Assembly (NCBI GenBank): GCA_910585275.1
Contig: CAJUCW010000057.1
Coordinates: 1-14,044 of the forward strand
Length of the DNA stretch: 14,044 nucleotides
DNA from: an uncultured Muribaculaceae bacterium
GTDB taxonomy: Bacteria; Bacteroidota; Bacteroidia; Bacteroidales; Muribaculaceae
Reading direction: 5' to 3'
The notes under the pieces are model-generated. The model had not been told where the DNA came from, ran no database searches, and saw nothing but the letters and a program-made list of their open reading frames with translations. Positions 9,391-14,044 of this stretch are shown piece after piece. Positions within the stretch are counted from its first letter, which is position 1, and each line of letters starts with the position of its first letter. Made by a program: the position numbers and the translations under genes.

Positions 9391-9406
9391 TATATTTGCA
9401 AATCTA
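9391..9406 (-). promoter_or_regulatory. probable operon promoter with two back-to-back -7 elements
   Basis: On the minus strand 9399-9406 reads TAGATTTG, a perfect TAnnTTTG -7 element. It would start transcription near 9392 and give a leader of about 40 bases before the protease ATG at 9353. The adjacent 9391-9398 reads TATATTTG on the plus strand, so the two elements abut as a near-palindrome centred on TTTGCAAA. A further minus-strand TATATTTG lies at 9503-9510 and could be an upstream alternative. None has a clean TTTG -33 element at the standard spacing. Surrounding DNA is strongly AT-rich, as expected of a promoter region. Confidence 0.5.
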
Positions 9407-9765
9407 CATATAATTTTTGAGATTTTAACTTATATTCCACATTTAAATGCAGAAAAAAATTACAAAACATATAACATTCGTTTTTTATTACATTTATTTA
9501 CACAAATATAAGCGTTATCACCAATCAACATGAGATAAAACCAAACATTATTTGGTTGTTGCTTTATCATGGCGCATATCGGGAAATACAACCTTTCATC
9601 AAATCCACTTCACCTTCTCGGCAGGAGCCGCCCTCCATATCCATACATGCCACAAGACTACAGACACACACTCTTCAGTGCGCGTTCTTTTAGACCCCTC
9701 TAAATCCGATATTAAAACAGGGCGGAATATATCGGTAAAAATTTATATCCCTATCACAAAAACAT
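9407..9765. other. spacer without a recognisable gene
   Basis: This stretch between the operon promoter and the cat remnant holds no reading frame I can support. The left part (to about 9550) is very AT-rich; the middle (about 9590-9700) is richer in GC and has short foldable segments: CGGC-agga-GCCG at 9619-9630 and CACT-cttc-AGTG near 9669-9680. Two clearer inverted repeats are AACCAAA/TTTGGTT at 9539-9557 with a 5-base loop, and CCGATAT/ATATCGG at 9706-9735 with a 16-base loop; either could end transcription coming from the sigma/cat side. A 73-codon plus-strand frame at 9552-9773 runs into DNA that codes on the opposite strand and shows no family features, so it is not called. No FecR-like anti-sigma sequence was found here. 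Confidence 0.5.
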
Positions 9766-9897
9766 TCATATAGAAGATATTTCCTTCTGGAGAAGGGAGA
9801 GGAACCTGGCGGCATGGGCTCCATCCATCTGAGTGTGATGGAATTGGAACGAAACCGTCAGAAGAGTTCTTAACCAACTTTTACGCCAGGCCCCCCA
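9766..9897 (-). pseudogene. chloramphenicol acetyltransferase (CatA-like) C-terminal remnant
   Basis: A 43-codon minus-strand frame ending at the TGA at 9766-9768 reads TLLTVSFQFHHTQMDG and then AHAARFLSLLQKEIS, the C-terminal end of trimeric chloramphenicol O-acetyltransferases. It keeps the active-site signature HHxxxDG (codons 9820-9840), whose second His is the catalytic base and whose Asp is structural. Everything N-terminal of this, some 165-170 residues in the intact enzyme, is missing: upstream DNA switches at once to the sigma-factor coding end at 9900. There is no start codon and no possible activity. The direct abutment to another gene's 3' end points to a deletion joint. Related acetyltransferases of the same fold sometimes have other acceptors, so the lost gene need not have conferred drug resistance. 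Confidence 0.82.
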
Positions 9898-9899
9898 TA

Positions 9900-10384
9900 T
9901 TATTTTTCTTTGAGTTTTTTTCTGATGATTTCCAAAGCATGACTCAAATGACGATATACTGCCGTCTTGCTTATTCCATCACCGCTGCAATACGGCTAAA
10001 AGGGAGACCCTGAGAAAATCTGAGCGCCATGACGCGTCTCGCCTGGGATGAAATGTCGTTACGTATGAGGACACCTATCCTCGCCAAAGTTTTCTCGTCG
10101 GGCCAATTTTCTGAATCGTATGCATCGTTGTCAAGGAAATAAAGACCGGCTATGCGCCGATGTATCTCGCAATTCCGTATATGGTTGAGGCAGCGGTTTC
10201 TTACGGCTTTAAGCAGATAACCTTCCGTAACGGCACCAGCGGGGATGCCTTCAAGCAATTTAAGGAACACATCACGCACAACGTCACGCGCAAGGTCATC
10301 GTCATGAAGGAGCGCCACCGACAACCGGAGCATCCGCGAAAAATGTGCTTTGAAAAGCGGCTCTATATCATCCACATTAGTCAT
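9900..10384 (-). pseudogene. ECF-type RNA polymerase sigma factor, frameshifted in region 4
   Basis: The start at 10384 gives a normal Bacteroidetes ECF sigma factor: region 2 around LARDVVRDVFLKLLE and LLKAVRNRCLNHIR, then region 4 beginning with ARRVMALRFSQGLPFSRIAAVM. The frame ends at TAA 9971-9973 after 137 codons, just before the helix-turn-helix. Shifting by one base at 9975-9980 restores the expected continuation GISKTAVYRHLSHAL, then EIIRKKLKEK and a TAA at 9900-9902, for about 161 residues in all. The change fits the loss of one G from ATGGGAATA (now ATGGAATA). The truncated product lacks the -35 recognition helix and should not work as a sigma factor. No FecR anti-sigma gene is adjacent, although such factors usually have one. 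A sequencing or assembly error is the main alternative; the run is short (GGG), which makes that less likely but not excluded. Confidence 0.88.
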
Positions 10385-10484
10385 ACACTATAAAGACACA
10401 CTCCATCCCCGAAACCCAACCCCGATAAAGAAAAATCATACAATGCCAATAATAATTCCAATCAGAGGCAGACAAGTCTATTCT

Positions 10485-10496
10485 AGAGCGCGCTCT
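10485..10496. repeat. 12-base perfect palindrome at the end of the acetyltransferase gene
   Basis: AGAGCGCGCTCT is a perfect palindrome whose last base is the first base of the acetyltransferase stop codon (TTA on the plus strand, 10496-10498). As RNA it can form only a 4-base stem with a CGCG loop, and no T-run follows on the minus strand. It may be a weak terminator or a protein-binding site. Confidence 0.3.
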
Positions 10497-11044
10497 TAAT
10501 TAATCAAGATGGAGTTATAATCTTCTTTTGTCATTATATAGAAATGCTCCGTCCGTATGTCGCCAAGCGGAGACACCACGTCTCGATTTGTGTGATGGAA
10601 TTTGAAACCGCATTTTTCACAAACACGTTTCGATTTAGAGTTTCCTTCATAATAACCACACCAGACCGTGCGAAGCGCCAGGTCGGTGAAGCATCGCGAA
10701 AGCAAAGCCTTGACCGATTCGGGAATCAACCCTTGTCCCCAGTAAGGTTTGCCGATCCAATACCCGATTTCAGCTTCATCCCGCTTCATTTCAGCCGAGT
10801 GAAGACCTTCCGGGAACATTATTCCGCAACTGCCGACAGGTTCGCCGGCATCTTTCAACACAACGGCATAAATTTCGGGAGCGGCAAATATGGTCCGTAT
10901 AATCTCCAAACTCTCATCTACAGATGTATGCGGACGCCATCCGGCAATGGGGCCTATATCAGGATCACAGGCATATTTGAACAACGCATCCACATCGCTT
11001 TCCCTCCAAGGCCTGAGTATAAGTCTTTCCGTCTCAATTATCAT
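10496..11044 (-). CDS. GNAT family N-acetyltransferase, RimJ/RimL type
   Basis: The product transfers an acetyl group from acetyl-CoA to an amine, in this subfamily often a protein N terminus, but the substrate here is unknown. It shows the typical opening IIETERLILRPWRESDVDALF, the central strand VGSCGIM, the acetyl-CoA binding segment IGYWIGKPYWGQGLIPESV with the Q-G-x-G-like turn, and the late motif NSKSKRVCEKCGFKF. It is cytosolic, with no signal peptide. I use the ATG at 11042-11044 because the family starts with this MIIETERL; an ATG at 11066-11068, directly abutting the upstream stop as TAA-ATG, would add eight residues (MAMVCRND) and cannot be excluded. It follows the DJ-1/PfpI gene without a promoter in between and is probably cotranscribed with it. 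Confidence 0.93.
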   Translation of the reverse strand: MIIETERLILRPWRESDVDALFKYACDPDIGPIAGWRPHTSVDESLEIIRTIFAAPEIYAVVLKDAGEPVGSCGIMFPEGLHSAEMKRDEAEIGYWIGKPYWGQGLIPESVKALLSRCFTDLALRTVWCGYYEGNSKSKRVCEKCGFKFHHTNRDVVSPLGDIRTEHFYIMTKEDYNSILIN

Positions 11045-11068
11045 ATCATTCCGGCAAACCATCGCCAT

Positions 11069-11680
11069 TTAGTTATTTCCAAATAATGCACAAAAACCTT
11101 GGCGATTGAATTGATAATACATTTCAATTCGTTCAGGCGTGTCGTTTTCGAGCAGCAGAAGAAGTTCCTTGGTAAATTCCAGCACCCCCGAACCGTTGGC
11201 GGTCACAATGCCCTTATCAGACACTGCCTGCCTATGAATATATCCATCAGGATTAGTGTAGGCTGCGCCACCCCACAATTTTAGCTGGTCGATTCCGTTT
11301 CCGGTGTGCTTCACATCATTAAGCATACCTGCCTTTGCCATGAAAGACGCACCATTGCAGATTGCTCCGACTATTCTCCCATCGGCTATCGCTTTCCTGA
11401 CAATCGGGACTACATCGTCCGCCATAGGCGAAAGCCAGCCGTAACCTCCTATGAGCACAAGCGCGGCATAATCTTCCGGCATATTTTCGAATGTATAATC
11501 AGGAATGACTTTGAAACCGCCGATTGCAACCACCGGTTCCATCGACGGCGCCACAATCTTGTTGACGTATTTAGGTTCGTCCTTAAGTTGACATTCATCG
11601 CTACTTATGGCCTCCATAAGATAGACCATTTCATGCGCTGCAAAATCCGGAAGCAAGATATATAATATTTCGTTACTCAT
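11069..11680 (-). CDS. DJ-1/PfpI family protein
   Basis: This is a class-I glutamine-amidotransferase-like protein of the DJ-1/PfpI superfamily, whose members act as deglycases, chaperones, proteases or regulators; the exact activity cannot be told. Visible are the start EILYILLPDFAAHE with the conserved early Glu (Glu17 from this start), the strand-turn AALVLIGGYGW, and the nucleophile elbow GAICNGASF with Cys108. The usual His after the Cys is Asn here, which argues against the classical PfpI protease reading. A longer frame begins at 11725, but its first codon lies at the predicted transcription start of the promoter at 11729-11758, so the ATG at 11678-11680 is preferred; it also matches the family's start. 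The next gene, a GNAT acetyltransferase, follows directly. Confidence 0.92.
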   Translation of the reverse strand: MSNEILYILLPDFAAHEMVYLMEAISSDECQLKDEPKYVNKIVAPSMEPVVAIGGFKVIPDYTFENMPEDYAALVLIGGYGWLSPMADDVVPIVRKAIADGRIVGAICNGASFMAKAGMLNDVKHTGNGIDQLKLWGGAAYTNPDGYIHRQAVSDKGIVTANGSGVLEFTKELLLLLENDTPERIEMYYQFNRQGFCALFGNN

Positions 11681-11728
11681 TTTGACTTGTTTTAGGATGT
11701 TTACTTTAGGTTTTGTCCAATCCAATCA

Positions 11729-11758
11729 CAAAGGTACTAATTAAATCTGATTCTCAAA
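11729..11758 (-). promoter_or_regulatory. promoter of the DJ-1/GNAT transcription unit
   Basis: On the minus strand TTTG (11755-11758) and TACCTTTG (11729-11736) match the Bacteroidetes -33 and -7 elements with an 18-base spacer, the best full promoter match in the window. Transcription would begin near 11722, giving a leader of about 40 bases before the ATG at 11680. This excludes, or makes very unlikely, translation from the upstream ATG at 11725. Confidence 0.7.
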
Positions 11759-11780
11759 TAGCATTTATCTGTTTGTCCGA

Positions 11781-11833
11781 AGAGTTAAAATGAAATTTAT
11801 CATATCATTAATTTTGAACAGCTTCTTAACTCT
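11781..11833. repeat. nested inverted repeat between TfoX-like and DJ-1 genes
   Basis: AGAGTTAA (11781-11788) and TTAACTCT (11826-11833) are exact complements, and an inner AAATT/AATTT pair sits between them. It lies downstream of the TfoX-like gene on the minus strand and upstream of the DJ-1 promoter. The stem is AT-rich with a long loop, so it could be a weak 3' end structure or a regulator site; chance is possible. Confidence 0.3.
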
Positions 11834-11880
11834 CAAACTTGAATACTTTGTCGGTATAGCCATGCGGGGACTCCTTTTTT

Positions 11881-12195
11881 TTATTTATTTCTGGATTTAG
11901 GGAAAGGCAACTCTGTCCATAACGTGTCTATAACCTTCAATGCTTTCTGGAGGTCGTGAAAATCGAGTATATATCCCTCCTTTGCACCTTCATAGGCACA
12001 CCCTGTTTCTGCATCAGACATCAAATCGGCAATACACGGCAGTTTTTTGATAAAAGCCATGTTATCACAGGCCGTTATCACACATTTATCATTCACATAA
12101 ATTATATACTCACCCATCATTTTACGGGCGCGCACATCTCCTAAAGGAGCAAGCGCATTGCATACGAACTCTATGAACTCAGAAGAACAAGCCAT
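11881..12195 (-). CDS. TfoX/Sxy N-terminal domain protein
   Basis: The 104-residue product matches the TfoX N-terminal domain: FIEFVCNALAPLGDVRARKMMGEY, then IIYVNDKCVITACDNMAFIKK, and a late EGYILDFHDLQKALKVI helix. In Gammaproteobacteria full Sxy/TfoX controls competence through Crp, but single-domain proteins of this length are widespread in Bacteroidales with no proven role, so a competence function should not be assumed. It is small, cytosolic and apparently complete. It is separated from the DJ-1 gene by 155 bases and a promoter, so it is likely a unit of its own. A TAAACTTG at 12233-12240 on the minus strand is a one-mismatch -7 candidate. Confidence 0.9.
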   Translation of the reverse strand: MACSSEFIEFVCNALAPLGDVRARKMMGEYIIYVNDKCVITACDNMAFIKKLPCIADLMSDAETGCAYEGAKEGYILDFHDLQKALKVIDTLWTELPFPKSRNK

Positions 12196-12294
12196 GGTTT
12201 TATCGTTTTACTATAAATTAAGATTGAAAAGACAAGTTTATAACTCACTGGTTTATGCAGCGTTATAATATATATAAGATATGCAAAAAGACGC

Positions 12295-12873
12295 TTACTT
12301 GTTAGAGAATTTGGGATTGAGTTTTAAGTTACTCATGCCTTCGTACCAAGCATTTCTTTTTTCAGGGATGGATTGCATAAAAGGCATAATGTCATCACCA
12401 TAAGCACGACAGGAATAGAAACTTAAAACACTCGCGTTCCTACCGTTAATTGTCATTTGCTTATAATAGTGCACGTCTACTTCCACGGTGTTCATTTCAC
12501 CGTCGTTACTGTCGCTTACAATAAATTCAAGGATATATTCGCCATTATTTTCAGCGACCAAATAATTGGTAATTGGGTCTGTTTTTTTGCGTTGCTCTAA
12601 TTCCGCAACTTTGGCTTGAACCGCCTCCAAAGGTGTCCTATCCCAAAATAGTACGCTAACAGTGAACATTTGGTTATAGCGTTCGAGTGATTCTCCTTTT
12701 GGCAGATATTCTTGAACAAAATAATTTTCTTGCGGTTGGGCACTCCATACAAGAGAGTATTTGGTTCCACAATATTTGATTGGATTACCGACATTGAAGT
12801 ATTCAGTAACTGCTTGTGCGTTCAGACCCAAACTGCACAACAAGAAGGTAATTAGTGTAATGATTGCTTTCAT
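12295..12873 (-). CDS. exported protein of unknown function
   Basis: The 192-residue product begins with a signal peptide (IITLITFLLCSLGLNAQA, cleavage near residue 20) and has no lipobox or further membrane segment, so it is probably periplasmic or secreted. I do not recognise a named domain. The sequence looks like a conserved Bacteroidales protein: TEYFNVGNPIKYCGTKYSL, WSAQPQENYFVQEYLPKGE, VSVLFWDRTPLEAVQAK and a late FYSCRAYGDDIMPFM. The mixed alpha/beta pattern with LEAVQAKVAELEQRKK as one clear helix suggests a small soluble domain. Only two Cys remain after cleavage. The neighbours give no functional hint; it lies 99 bases from the TfoX-like gene and may be cotranscribed with it. Confidence 0.85.
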   Translation of the reverse strand: MKAIITLITFLLCSLGLNAQAVTEYFNVGNPIKYCGTKYSLVWSAQPQENYFVQEYLPKGESLERYNQMFTVSVLFWDRTPLEAVQAKVAELEQRKKTDPITNYLVAENNGEYILEFIVSDSNDGEMNTVEVDVHYYKQMTINGRNASVLSFYSCRAYGDDIMPFMQSIPEKRNAWYEGMSNLKLNPKFSNK

Positions 12874-12898
12874 ATTGAACCATCTATTATTGAATTTA

Positions 12899-12906
12899 CA
12901 AATATA
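12899..12906 (-). promoter_or_regulatory. candidate -7 element for the exported protein gene
   Basis: On the minus strand this reads TATATTTG, matching TAnnTTTG. Transcription would begin near 12892, about 20 bases before the ATG at 12873. No TTTG lies at the right distance upstream. Confidence 0.45.
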
Positions 12907-12949
12907 AGCATTTTCAACTAAATACGCATAAGTAATGGTTATAAAAACA

Positions 12950-13323
12950 CTTTGCAGTCGTTTACGCGGAAGATGGGAAGATACGGTAGTTGGAACCTTG
13001 CGGAACTCGCCGGGAGGAAAGTATCTTTATATTCATCCAACTTCCGTAAAATTACACCGCCGGCAACGAGAATAACATTGAAGAACAGCCCTTGGCAAAC
13101 CTCGATGCAAGACACATATCTGGGAAAGCTCATCCTCCAACGTGATAACGGCGGCGATTAGCATATCAAAAAAATGTAACTGGAGATAGATGAATCTGGC
13201 GAAAATGCCGTTGATAATATGATGACGCACAACGACTATCATATTAACACCGGAGAGCAGCCTGAGCTGATTGATGAAAAATCAGTTGAGGACTTTATCG
13301 CCAACCTCAACGATTGGGATTAA
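12950..13323 (+). pseudogene. multiply frameshifted gene remnant upstream of the Crp/Fnr gene
   Basis: No intact frame exists here, but protein-like text can be followed on the plus strand by switching frames: FAVVYAEDGKIR (about 12951-12986), VGTLRNSPGGKYLYIHPTSV (about 12989-13048), YTAGNENNIEEQPLANLDAR (about 13053-13112), and LILQRDNGGD (from 13129). The last frame passes a TAG at 13159 and a TAA at 13177 and then reads LEIDESGENAVDNMMTHNDY and DEKSVEDFIANLNDWD to a TAA at 13321-13323. The final acidic 48 codons are the most convincing part. The stop lies 4 bases before the ATG of the Crp/Fnr gene, a spacing typical of cotranscribed genes. I do not recognise the family. Alternatively only a small real gene (ATG 13219 or 13222, 34 or 33 residues) is present, or the multi-frame reading is chance. 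Confidence 0.5.
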
Positions 13324-13327
13324 AGGC

Positions 13328-13918
13328 ATGGGAAGGCTTAACAACTTTATAACGAGGATTGACCTGTCGGAGCTGAATGATTATGTCGCGAATAATGGCA
13401 AGGATGTTGTCTATGCCAAGGGTGAAAGAATTGTTCAGCAAGGATGCTTGTGCCGCTACGTGGGTATCGTAAAGTCTGGGTATTTCAAATATGTGGCACT
13501 CAATTCAAAGGGGCAAGAAATCGTCACTGGCTTCTCTTTCGTGGGCGAGGTCGTCACCGACTATGTACGTGGACTCCTGTTTGACGAGACTTCGCTAACC
13601 TCTATTGTCGCGGGATGTGATGCTGAGATTCAACGGGTATCGGTTAAAGATATACGCCGCCATCTTAAGGAATGCAATCCCTCATTTTTCGCCGACGCTT
13701 CTTCCAATCTGCTGCAGGAGGCTTATTGCCGTTATCTTGATACGCTCATAAAAACACCGTCTGAACGATTCCGTGAACTTGTCATTCGCAATCCGAGGGA
13801 GATACACAATTTGCCAATTCAGGAAATAGCTTCATATTTGGGTATTTCGCGCCGTCAATTGCACCGCATCCGTGAAGCCAAAAGTGCTGCCGAAACCTCC
13901 GGAAGTAAGGATATTTAA
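13328..13918 (+). CDS. Crp/Fnr family transcriptional regulator
   Basis: The 196-residue product has an N-terminal cyclic-nucleotide-binding-like beta-roll (about 15-115: KGERIVQQGCLCRYVGIVKSG, then VTGFSFVGEVVTDY) and a C-terminal helix-turn-helix (IQEIASYLGISRRQLHRIR). The phosphate-binding cassette of true cAMP receptors is not recognisable and there is no Fnr-type N-terminal cysteine cluster, so the signal it senses is unknown. The HTH is short, as in other Bacteroidetes Crp-like regulators. A longer frame opens at 13271, but the ATG at 13328-13330 gives the normal family start (LNNFITRIDLSELNDYV) and sits 4 bases after the preceding reading frame's stop; the 19 extra residues would overlap that frame. 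It is the only gene on the plus strand. A terminator hairpin follows directly, and inverted repeats beyond it may be its operator. Confidence 0.92.
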   Translation: MGRLNNFITRIDLSELNDYVANNGKDVVYAKGERIVQQGCLCRYVGIVKSGYFKYVALNSKGQEIVTGFSFVGEVVTDYVRGLLFDETSLTSIVAGCDAEIQRVSVKDIRRHLKECNPSFFADASSNLLQEAYCRYLDTLIKTPSERFRELVIRNPREIHNLPIQEIASYLGISRRQLHRIREAKSAAETSGSKDI

Positions 13919-13948
13919 TAAAAATCAACGCGCTGCGCTGATTTTTAT
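13918..13948 (+). terminator. terminator hairpin of the Crp/Fnr gene
   Basis: ATAAAAATCA (13918-13927) and TGATTTTTAT (13939-13948) are exact complements, with GCG/CGC pairing possible in the loop. The stem starts at the last base of the stop codon, and its right arm supplies a TTTTT run on the plus strand. The mirrored A-run means it could also stop transcription arriving from the right. Confidence 0.75.
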
Positions 13949-13958
13949 ACCCCAATGG

Positions 13959-13993
13959 GACATTTGTCACATCGAATGACAATTCTTCATTGT
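13959..13993. promoter_or_regulatory. cluster of overlapping inverted repeats, possible regulator binding site
   Basis: Three inverted repeats overlap: GACA-tt-TGTC (13959-13968), TTGTCA/TGACAA with a 7-base gap (13964-13982), and ACAAT/ATTGT with a 5-base gap (13979-13993). The TTGTCA-N7-TGACAA pair has the two-fold symmetry of a dimeric Crp/Fnr-type operator, and the regulator gene ends only 41 bases before the cluster. It probably belongs to a gene starting beyond the right edge, which cannot be seen. Confidence 0.45.
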
Positions 13994-14044
13994 AACTTTC
14001 CTCTAAAACCTATTGGCGATATATGAGGTAATTATCCTCCAGAT

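Noticed and set aside
9552..9773. 73-codon plus-strand frame in the spacer
   Set aside because: It has no domain or signal features and its end only reaches the stop region of the cat remnant; short His/Thr-rich frames like this often occur by chance.
9803..9890. CCTGGCG/CGCCAGG long-range stem with inner CCATC/GATGG pairing, first read as a structured RNA
   Set aside because: The same bases encode the conserved end of a chloramphenicol acetyltransferase on the minus strand, which explains the sequence better than an RNA fold.
10544..11086. 180-codon plus-strand frame
   Set aside because: It is antisense to the GNAT acetyltransferase, which has clear family motifs.
12952..13161. 69-codon plus-strand frame
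   Set aside because: Only its last part (from about 13129) fits the protein-like path of the gene remnant; the N-terminal part competes with more plausible frames and looks like noise.
12939..13242. Two overlapping minus-strand frames of 64 and 69 codons
   Set aside because: They lie antisense to the better supported plus-strand remnant, are Cys/Phe/Leu-rich without a signal peptide pattern, and end or begin without context.
1..14044. CRISPR array, tRNA, rRNA, insertion sequence ends or integrase
   Set aside because: No regularly spaced repeats, cloverleaf-like arms, transposase motifs or matching terminal inverted repeats were seen on reading both strands.

Overview
The window looks like chromosomal DNA of a gut Bacteroidales bacterium, probably of the Muribaculaceae/Prevotella/Bacteroides group. 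The evidence is a SusC/SusD pair, a Bacteroidales-type DUF5117 zinc metalloprotease, a C-terminal type IX-like sorting domain, an ECF sigma factor of the Bacteroidetes expansion type, and promoters matching the Bacteroidetes -7 element TAnnTTTG. The family-level placement is inference; the order is well supported. Almost every gene lies on the minus strand; only the Crp/Fnr regulator at the right end is on the plus strand.

Layout: (1) At the left edge (35-547) is a DUF3737 gene that stops about 100 residues short of the usual length. (2) Positions 781-9353 hold a four-gene minus-strand operon, read from right to left: a secreted metalloprotease, a SusC outer-membrane transporter, a SusD lipoprotein, and a secreted protein with a sorting-domain-like C terminus. 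It has a promoter-like sequence near 9399-9406 and a strong terminator hairpin at 716-748. The simplest reading is a nutrient-acquisition system in which a secreted or periplasmic protease works with a SusCD importer, possibly on peptides or glycoproteins; the substrate is not visible in the sequence. (3) Positions 9354-10384 form a decayed stretch: a spacer without a gene, a 43-codon remnant of a chloramphenicol acetyltransferase that still carries the catalytic HHxxxDG motif, and an ECF sigma-factor gene broken by a one-base loss just before its DNA-recognition helix. (4) Positions 10496-12873 hold small housekeeping or stress genes: a GNAT acetyltransferase and a DJ-1/PfpI protein in one transcription unit, a TfoX N-terminal-domain protein, and an exported protein of unknown function. 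(5) From about 12950 to 13323 protein-like sequence can be followed on the plus strand only by changing frame three times and passing two stops, which suggests a rotted gene. It ends 4 bases before the start of the Crp/Fnr regulator (13328-13918). The regulator is followed by a terminator hairpin and then a cluster of inverted repeats that may be an operator for a gene beyond the window.

The most useful observations are the two or three pseudogenes that ORF calling misses (sigma factor, cat remnant, multi-frame fossil before crp), the protease-first SusCD operon with an unfamiliar secreted fourth member, and the promoter that decides the start of the DJ-1 gene. I see no CRISPR array, tRNA, rRNA, insertion sequence or clear defence system.
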